Assembly (NCBI GenBank): GCA_022702545.1
Contig: JAHRBC010000005.1
Coordinates: 248,001 to 312,000 of the forward strand
Direction of reading: 5' to 3'
Source of the DNA: Phycomyces nitens
Taxonomy: Eukaryota; Mucoromycota; Mucoromycetes; Mucorales; Phycomycetaceae
DNA: 64,000 nt
Shown: piece by piece, positions 57,019 through 64,000 of the stretch
Layout of the letters: each line of letters starts with the position of its first letter
How positions within the stretch are numbered: the stretch's first letter is position 1
The notes under the pieces: generated by a model
What the model saw: only the letters and a program-made list of their open reading frames with translations
Database searches by the model: none
What the model was told of the DNA's origin: nothing
Program-made: the position numbers and the translations under genes

Positions 57019-57230
57019 ATTTTGTGTGATTTGATTGTAAGATAAAAAAGGAAACAAGTGCTTCATATGTTTTATTTGCTGTCAATTTATAGACAAAAAA
57101 AAACTATTGTATTTTACTTGTTTGCCCAAACCAATAGGATCTGTTAAAAAGTCTTTTTTTATTTGAATAAAAAAAATCTTCTGAGTTGAAAAAAGGCCTA
57201 TATTTCCTACACCTTAAAGTATTCTTGGTG

Positions 57231-57259
57231 CACTAGTAATCCAGCCCATTTTTCCAGTG
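57231..57259 (-). repeat. Right inverted repeat of CACTA-6
   Basis: Ends AGCCCATTTTTCCAGTG, followed by the duplicated TCT. Confidence 0.9.
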
Positions 57260-57685
57260 TCTCTTATTTTCCATCCCTGAATTAGTGAATTGTCTTGTAT
57301 AGAAATTCCTAAACATACTTCGTGCCAAGATTGATTTTTTCTTTTCATCCTTTTCCCTTTTTTCTGATTTTGTAACTTCCCAGTACCTTGCTGTCAACTT
57401 GATTAATTGTCCTGAGCGAAATTATCTAGTTCTCTCTCTCTATTTGTATTCCTATCCCTTGTATCCGTTGCTGTCAAGAATATATCTAACTGTCCCGAGC
57501 GAAGTTCATATATCTCTGTCTATTTCTTCATTTTCTCTTCTTTTGTCCTCTTGCTGTCTTTGAATTGCGGTTCTACCCCCGTTATATTCATTCTTTATCG
57601 CACCCTTGTTATTGTCAATGTGAGGTATTCAATTTACTATATTTTTCTGACTCGTTTTCACTCACAACAAACTCAACACGCGTCA
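57260..57685 (+). repeat. Solo-LTR-like unit 9, right part
   Basis: Continues unit 9 (TCTCTTATTTTCCATCCCTG) and ends CAACACGCGTCA. Confidence 0.85.
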
Positions 57686-57686
57686 A

Positions 57687-58350
57687 TGACACGTGTGTTG
57701 TGGGCAGGTTCAGTTTCGACCATGAAGCCGGACCAAGGGCCCGGAACAGGCCTAGGAGGGGTCGGAGGCCGGACCAGTCTGAAGAAAAGGTCGGAACCGA
57801 GTAGGATGGCCGATCCCCGAATTTCTTTATTTTTCTTTCCTTTCAATTTTCTCTATTTTATTTTATCACACTTTATTATTTCCTTTTTTATACTCTTTCC
57901 TTTGTGAACCCTTTCTCACTTTCTTGCAGGATTGCACCATTCTGTACTTCTTTAGTTTATTTCTCCTACTTCTTTGTCTTACCCTTTTCTTTACTATTTT
58001 ACAGTATATTTTTATTATAACTTTTCCTTTGGTCTTGATGGCATCACTTTATTATTTTATTATTTCATTTTTCGGTTATTCTTTTAGTTATTTTCTTTGT
58101 CTATAAAAGACATTCTTTTCTAATGAATAAATATTATCAGTCAGTCTTACGATCAATTTTACGGTTATTTTATTCTTTTGAGTTTAAGCTCTTGATTTCT
58201 GAAGAGCAGTTATATTTTGCCCGGTCATTTTGGGGATATTTCTGTTGAGTTTTGTTAGTCTTTTACTGGTTCTTTCATTGTTTCTTTTATATATTTTATT
58301 TGTCGCCCGTTCAGTTACCATACACAACCATACAAACACATCACGCATCA
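57687..58350 (+). repeat. Solo-LTR-like unit 10, 664 bp
   Basis: TGACACGTGTGTTGTGGGC...CATCACGCATCA, close to unit 5, with CTATAAAAGACATTC (about 58100) and GAATAAATATT (about 58124). Confidence 0.8.
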
Positions 58351-58356
58351 ATTGAT

Positions 58357-58989
58357 TGACACGGGTGTTGTAGGGTTTCCAGCTTTGGCCACTTCTCACC
58401 CATTCACGTGACTTTCCAAAGCTCTCTCTGCCAAAAGGTGTGACGTAGCCTTCTGATCAACTAGCAACGTCACCTTTTCTCAACCACAAGTCACTTTACT
58501 TCTCTCATATTCCTCTTTCCTCCACACCCCTTTTGATTTTCCTTACTTGTCACCCTCGCTCTCATTTTAAACCCCTCATTATCATTTCCTTATTTATCAT
58601 TTGTACCCACCTTTTTGTCATCATCTCACCTTTCCCTTCCCCATATCCATGTCTGTGCGCATCAACCACCATCTTCCTTTATCTACATCTCAAGTCATTT
58701 TCCCGCACATCGGCATTTCTTTTATTTCATTGTCCTTCATTGCATTTACCATTTCACACTACATTTCATACTTATTGCACCTTCATATCACTATCTTGTC
58801 TTATCATTCATACTTCCTCCCAACACATCTTTATTATCTCATCTATTTTTTGCACGCTCATTCTCATTTACGAAAATTAATCTAGAAATTCATCATTAAG
58901 TAATATTTTACAAATCCATATAAGAGATCAAAATCTTCATCAAATAAACACTATCAGTTACCTCTCTCTTAATTTCCGTCCCTGAACTA
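58357..58989 (+). repeat. Solo-LTR-like unit 11, left part
   Basis: TGACACGGGTGTTGTAGGG, related to units 1 and 9 but diverged and pyrimidine-rich. It is cut at 58990 by a CACTA end, 46 bp after AAATAAACACTATC. Its right part is not in the window. Confidence 0.7.
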
Positions 58990-59601
58990 CACTGGAAAAA
59001 TGGGCTGGATTACTAGTGCACCAAGAGTACTTTAAGGTGTAGGAAATATAGGCCTTTTTTTTCAACTCAGAAGATTTTTTTTATTCAAATAAAAAAAGAC
59101 TTTTTAACAGATCCTATTGGTTCGGGCAAACAAGTAAAATACAATAGTTTTTTTTTGTCTATAAATTGACAGCAAATAAAACATATGAAGCACTTGTTTC
59201 CTTTTTTATCTTACAATCGAATCACACAAAATATGTCTTCTGCTTCCCAAAACAACACTGCCTGTTACTGTAACAAATGCAATGGTAACCAAGAAGGGTT
59301 CTCTATGGTATCCAGATGCAATTATCAGCGTCATGCCAAAAGAGCAAGAATTGAAGAGGCTGGACAAACTGAGAGTAGTATGTATTAATTTTATATTTAC
59401 TGCACAATAATAACTATTATTCTTTAATTGAACCTCAGGCACACAAAGTGTCATTATGGATGTTGATGTTGAGGGTAAAAAATATTTATTTGAAAACCAG
59501 TTTAAGGGCAATAAACTAATCTATTCCATATTTGTAGCAATCCCAATGTTTGAATCTGAATCTATGGAAACAATGGGCGGTCAGGCTAACCTACCTTTTA
59601 C
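58990..59601 (+). mobile_element. CACTA-7: left-end fragment close to CACTA-6
   Basis: It begins CACTGGAAAAATGGGCTGG and is nearly identical to the reverse complement of the transposase end of CACTA-6 (56640-57259). It breaks off within the third transposase exon at about 59601 (after CCTACCTTTT). Confidence 0.85.
59233..59601 (+). pseudogene. 5' exons of a Tnp2-like transposase, truncated
   Basis: It starts MSSASQNNTACYCNKC at 59233, with exons matching CACTA-6: a Cys-rich first exon to about 59378, a short exon near 59439-59477 and the start of an acidic exon near 59540. The remaining roughly 800 codons are missing. It cannot encode a functional transposase. Confidence 0.8.
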
Positions 59602-62600
59602 TACAAAAGTCTAAGGGTATTACGTAGATAAAACTTATAAAATAAGCTACTTAATTGTATAGTTTTACTATTCTTTTGGTAATATATAATCGTGATCTGT
59701 AGTAGACTAAAAAGATATGGGGGTGAACTGAATCATCCTACCTACTGGTATACAAGAATCCAATGTAGAATATTTAAATGCCCTCAAACAGTGCAAAACT
59801 TAAATATACATTGTAGCCACAATATATTCCTAGTCGATCTACCCTTTTTTGCATTGTATTTTACGATACACAGATAGTTTGTGTCAGGGGAGATTGACCA
59901 CTTACAAACAACCAGTTTTATCTTTCATTATATTTTATAGTGGGTTTTATAATATGTTTTAACAGTCCATCAAGGATGATTGTAGACTATTGCAAGGTAA
60001 TTATAGTTATTCTATGCAAACAAGCCTCTCTGATTTGTTGTTTTTTTGGAGCAATAGATTCTGAAAATTTTTATTTTTTGTTTTATTTGATAAAAAATAC
60101 ATTTGCGCTATATATTCTAGTCTCTAGATTATTTCTTTGGTATATCTATTCTACCAATTGATATTTCTTGGTCGACACCATCAACTGGTTCTTAATAGAG
60201 CCAGGATACTTACCTAGCTGAGAGAAAGCCAATACTGTCTAAAAGTAAAAGAGAAGATTGTTAGTAAATTATTTTTATATAAATCATTCATTCTTATACT
60301 TACATTTTTAACATAATAAACAGAACATTTGATAGACTCTCTGTAATATACCAACAAATGATTATTGTCTAATAGATATTGTTGTGGGTAGAAATAAACT
60401 TGGAAAGATATGAAAGAATTCGTGAGAACTTATGTAGGGTGTTTATTCAAAAGAAAAAGGTTGCGTTTCTACACAGAACTAACTACTGATATTTATATGT
60501 TTTCTGATTTATAATTCAGTATATACTTTGGTAATATTTATCACGATGAGTCATCTTCCAGGAGTATTGTCTTTCTGGAAAGATCCAGAGAGACCTATTG
60601 ATATGATACTTCTCCAGTCAGATCAGCCAGAGAGCTTTGGTAAAGAAGAGCATTTATGCTATTGGTAATATTTTAATATTCCGACCCAGATACTCGGGTA
60701 ATGTTTTAGAATTATTAATTCGTTGTAGTTGTAGTCTCTCAATCAAGTATTCACATAATAAACGAAATATGTAGATGGAATATGATGATGCCATTAGATA
60801 AATATGTGTATATCTGTATATCCCATATTATGGTGATAACAATAATAATAATAAATAATAATCAATTATGTGTATGATGATCTGTGTATTGGATAATCTC
60901 ATAAAGGCAGACCTGTTTGACTGGAATAGCTGAGAATATTATTTTATCCTTCAGTCTTACTCTCAGATTCAGCAGTGATCAATACTCATTTACAACAGAT
61001 ATATATTAATATTTGTAGATAAACAATATGTAATACTAAAATATTAGTTTACTTACAAGATATAGCCATTGGAATGGCCAGATAATTTCAATCGGGAATC
61101 CATATAAGAGCATAGCAAGATGTCTGTGATAGATGTTATTAAAGAGGACATATTTATAATATAAAAGGTTTACCAGAATATTATATTGAGATGGATAGAA
61201 AAATAGAATTTGCAGCTATATATAAAAGAGTGATTTGGTTAATAAAGAATAGCTTTAGCATAATATGATCTTACCTTTGGATATACAGCCAAGTGCAATA
61301 GAGAGCCCCATAATATATTTATAAGCAGTTACCTATGAATAATAAAATATATTGAGTAAAAAATATATTCACAAGAGAAAGAAAAGAATTAATTACCAGA
61401 GTATTTTGCAGTAATATTTAGGCACAAAAGAATATAAAAAATAAAAAGGAAAAACAAATACTTTGTATTAAAAGGCTGTTTAACCCTGATAAAATGCAGG
61501 CAATAAAAATGATAATCTAAAAGAATATGCCTGCCGTCATTTTCATATCTTTGTAATTTATAGTTTATTAGGTTGAAAAAGATGTCTAGATATAGAACAA
61601 GAGTGTACACAATGCTGTTAAATAATAATAAAACTACAAGACAATTCATTATCTTCAGTCAACTTATTTACTTGCAAGCATACAGGTCATATTTCTCTTC
61701 CTTCTTATGAGAATAAACATGATAATAATTGATTTGTTTATTATTTCTACTCCAATTAATTTAATGATATAGTTACAAGAAGTAGAAATAAATCACAAAC
61801 AAATATGACATCTAAAAGGCTCTACTTTATTATTCTATCCAATAGAACATATTGAATAATATAATCGTCGTCAAAAATAAAAAAGTTTATTATGTTTAAC
61901 TTCAGTCTACTAATGGTAAGATAATATAGTAGTTTGCTATGAATGAAACCACTCAATTTTTGTAGTGTTACTAGTTCGTGATGTATTCAGTATCTATCTT
62001 GCTAAAGATGCCCAAAAATCTTGGGATCTAGTATAGTCGGCCCCTTGTTCTTTAAGAAGAAGTTCATATCTGGTACAAGCTCCATGCTTATCTCTTTTAG
62101 ATATGGATTTCCAACTAGGCAATGGTCCAAGAATCCAAACAAAAGAGAGAGTATAGCCAGTTTGCCGCATCAATTTTTTTAAAAGTATGGAATATAGACT
62201 TGTCTTTCTGGATTATCTCAATCTCAAGATTATTACTCATCATGTTAGTAATATATGGCCAAGTTATACGAGAGATGTTATACATTAGTCTTGGTACTAG
62301 GGCATTGGAATACTATTACTTTAAAGTTAGTTAAAGATATTATTATTTTATTAGTTACTTACATCAGAATGGATAACAATATTACCCTTTGAGCATACGA
62401 TCTGGTTCTAATCATGTGAATGCTTCGAATCTCTAGTTGCATGTCTTGGCCCTTTTGTAAATTAAAGTGTCTCTTGAATATTCCAGAGCAACTAGATGGC
62501 TGAATTATCTGTGATGTTCATAGTAAAAGATTAATAATTAGAGATGTGAGTTTGTTGTGAAGGAAAAATTTTCTTGGACTTGTGATTATTTTCATAAAGT

Positions 62601-62942
62601 GTACACTGAATCTATGGGTATTTACAATTGGTTGGATTTATCCAATCATATTCATGGTTAGCTTTTTCAACAGCTTGGAAATTGTTTGTGTAGAGTTTTA
62701 TCGAGCGATATTTTATGTATTCTTGTCTTTCACCCAACTGACTTTTAATAATTCTCAATTACAATCTATATTTTCCAAAAATGTAATATCTGTAGTTAAA
62801 ATATCATTTTTCTCTCTTCTGAGTTTATATTTTGGGATTTAGCTTGCTTTTTGTTTCAATTCCAAAAAATCATCAAGTTTTGGCTATTATAGACCCAAAA
62901 TAAATCTCCGATTTCAAAAAACTGCTCCTTTTTCCTGTAGTG
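59602..62942. mobile_element. AT-rich CACTA-like remnant ending CTGTAGTG
   Basis: About 3.3 kb with no gene. The right boundary reads CTCCTTTTTCCTGTAGTG at 62942, that is CACTACAGGAAAAAGG read inward, a different terminal from the CACTG copies. Micro-exon-like splice signals occur on the minus strand (for example TTTTAG/ACAGTATTGGC...GCTAG/GTAAGTATCC near 60210-60245). No matching left end is certain; ACTACAAAAGTC at 59602 is only a weak candidate. It may be a deletion derivative of another CACTA subfamily. Confidence 0.4.
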
Positions 62943-64000
62943 TAGAATAAAGAGTCTATTAGAATATAGTCATCAGAAAGTAAAATATATATATTGCGGT
63001 ACTTACAGGCATCATAACAAACATTTTATACTCTTTGATCCTGTTTTGAAGTACCACAGTTAGTATAATGTATGCTGAAAGTATAAGAGACTTGTTTTAA
63101 AATAACTTACTTTATATCATTGGCCACAACACGGCAATATAAATGAGAGATGAGCCAAAAGAATCTATAACAGATATTTAGTAACTGTAAAACAAAAAAT
63201 AATATTTTATATATATTTACCATAATATTTTTCAAGAGCCAAGACCAAAGTAAGGATAATAGGAAAGCAGAGTATAGAAAGATGATGAGTACTTGTACTA
63301 GGCATAATAATATCTTACGTTTGCATGTCTTGTTTGGTCTTTCAAGTAGAAACAAAGGGAGAATATACCCTCTATAATCAAGTCCCATAGTCAGTAAAAA
63401 TAAAAAATATATTAAAAAAACTTACCGTGTATTGAGTATCAAAAATAATAAGAGAGGAAAAGAAGGAGAAAAAGGAAAAAAAAATGGACTCTGACCAAGA
63501 TGTCTGGATTGTAAAATAAAATATGATTGGTAAATTGAAAAAATCCAAAAGAAGATGCCAATTTGTGTATCCAATGTTTATACTTCTCTGAGTTGAAAAG
63601 ACGTTTTGATCGTATTAAAGAAGTAGAAAAATTCTCTTAAATATCATATCAAACAAACCAAACCAACCTCTCTTACTTGCTCTTTTTACTTGTATGTATA
63701 TATACATATACCAGCATATTTATTTATATTAATTGATATTGATTTATTTGTAGAAAATGTACAACTTTGACCCTTCCTGTATTTCAGTGAACAATCCCAT
63801 GTTTGCTGCTATTACCCATAGTGCAATGGCCAACAATAGTAGCATGCAAGCACCTCTAATTGCTGCTACTAGCCCAGTACCAGCAGTTGTTCAAAACTTT
63901 CAAGGACTAGAAGATCCTGTTCTCACCTTGTTGCATTCAACCAATGCAAATATCAATAGTCTTGCTGATCAAATAAAAATGATTATGACTATTGTTGGGG
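62943..64000 (-). mobile_element. CACTA-9: inverted partial copy of CACTA-4, running off the window
   Basis: The reverse complement closely matches about 37490-38563 of CACTA-4. The copy begins at TAGAATAAAGAGTC, so the outer part with the subterminal repeats and right end is missing here, at the junction with the CTGTAGTG end. It includes the micro-exon region (63000-63450, minus strand, with the conserved hydrophobic frame at 63107-63388) and the start of the accessory gene. Confidence 0.85.
63757..64000 (+). CDS. Accessory protein of CACTA-9, N-terminal part, cut by window end
   Basis: It starts at the ATG at 63757 (MYNFDPSCISVNNPMFAAI) and is nearly identical to exon 1 of the CACTA-4 accessory gene, with a few substitutions (for example R to C, R to H, E to A). 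It covers the probable coiled coil and leaves the window in frame. Whether the rest is intact cannot be judged. Confidence 0.8.
   Translation, partial: MYNFDPSCISVNNPMFAAITHSAMANNSSMQAPLIAATSPVPAVVQNFQGLEDPVLTLLHSTNANINSLADQIKMIMTIVG

Larger units (their letters stand above)
50978..57259. mobile_element. CACTA-6: complete 6282-bp element in LTR unit 9
   Basis: The inverted ends of 29 bp have one mismatch, begin CACTGGAAAAATGGGCT and are flanked by TCT (50975-50977 and 57260-57262). Unit 1 (around 11511) is the empty site. It encodes an accessory gene (plus, 52636-53801) converging on a transposase (minus, 53931-57018, one stop). A minus-strand micro-exon region lies between the accessory gene and the left end. 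Confidence 0.95.

Noticed and set aside
61389..62842. Short hydrophobic frames at 61389-61649 and 62582-62842
   Set aside because: They are AT-rich, have no homologous copy in the window and lack splice or start context. They are consistent with chance.

Overview
The window is a 64 kb block of AT-rich eukaryotic nuclear DNA made almost entirely of transposable elements. The only host genes I can support are two tRNA genes: tRNA-Leu(AAG) at 10661-10742 and tRNA-Ala(AGC) at 41141-41212, both on the minus strand. Short GT-AG introns (about 50-80 bp), Ty3-type retrotransposons and Tnp2-like CACTA transposases suggest a fungus, probably an early-diverging one such as a Mucoromycota species. That assignment is inference; nothing here fixes the species.

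Region 1 (1-10650), on the 3' side of tRNA-Leu, is nested Ty3/gypsy retrotransposons. Element A (plus strand, decayed by stop codons) has a nearly new element B (minus strand, 5146-10541; its two 347-bp LTRs appear to differ at one base) inside its 3' LTR. Region 2 (10751-14813), on the 5' side of tRNA-Leu, is a head-to-tail stack of four solo-LTR-like units (TGACAC...CGCGTCA). The fourth is interrupted by CACTA-1 (from 14814). The accessory gene of CACTA-1 is interrupted by a MULE (18597-31342). The OTU-protease domain of the MULE is in turn interrupted by CACTA-2 (21384-28955, 3-bp duplication ATG). The 5' end of the CACTA-1 accessory gene is also cut by a further CACTA end at 32142.

Region 3 (33122-41089) holds CACTA-4, a 5'-truncated Ty3 element C and an old LTR remnant on the 3' side of tRNA-Ala. 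Region 4 (41221-58989) is a second stack of seven solo-LTR-like units on the 5' side of tRNA-Ala. Three of them are interrupted by CACTA-5 (43872-50033), CACTA-6 (50978-57259) and a fragment, CACTA-7 (from 58990). Region 5 (59602-64000) is a CACTA remnant followed by an inverted partial copy of CACTA-4.

The most interesting system is the CACTA family. Each well-preserved copy has CACTG...CAGTG ends and two convergent spliced genes: a Tnp2-like transposase and a conserved accessory protein of unknown function with a WRSDE motif and a C-terminal (P/Q)xW(A/V) motif. A third, divergent region between the accessory gene and the nearest end reads as a chain of very short exons with good splice sites. 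In CACTA-2 part of that chain is amplified into six tandem exon-intron modules of about 233 bp. CACTA-2 and CACTA-4 keep both genes open and are the best candidates for autonomous copies.
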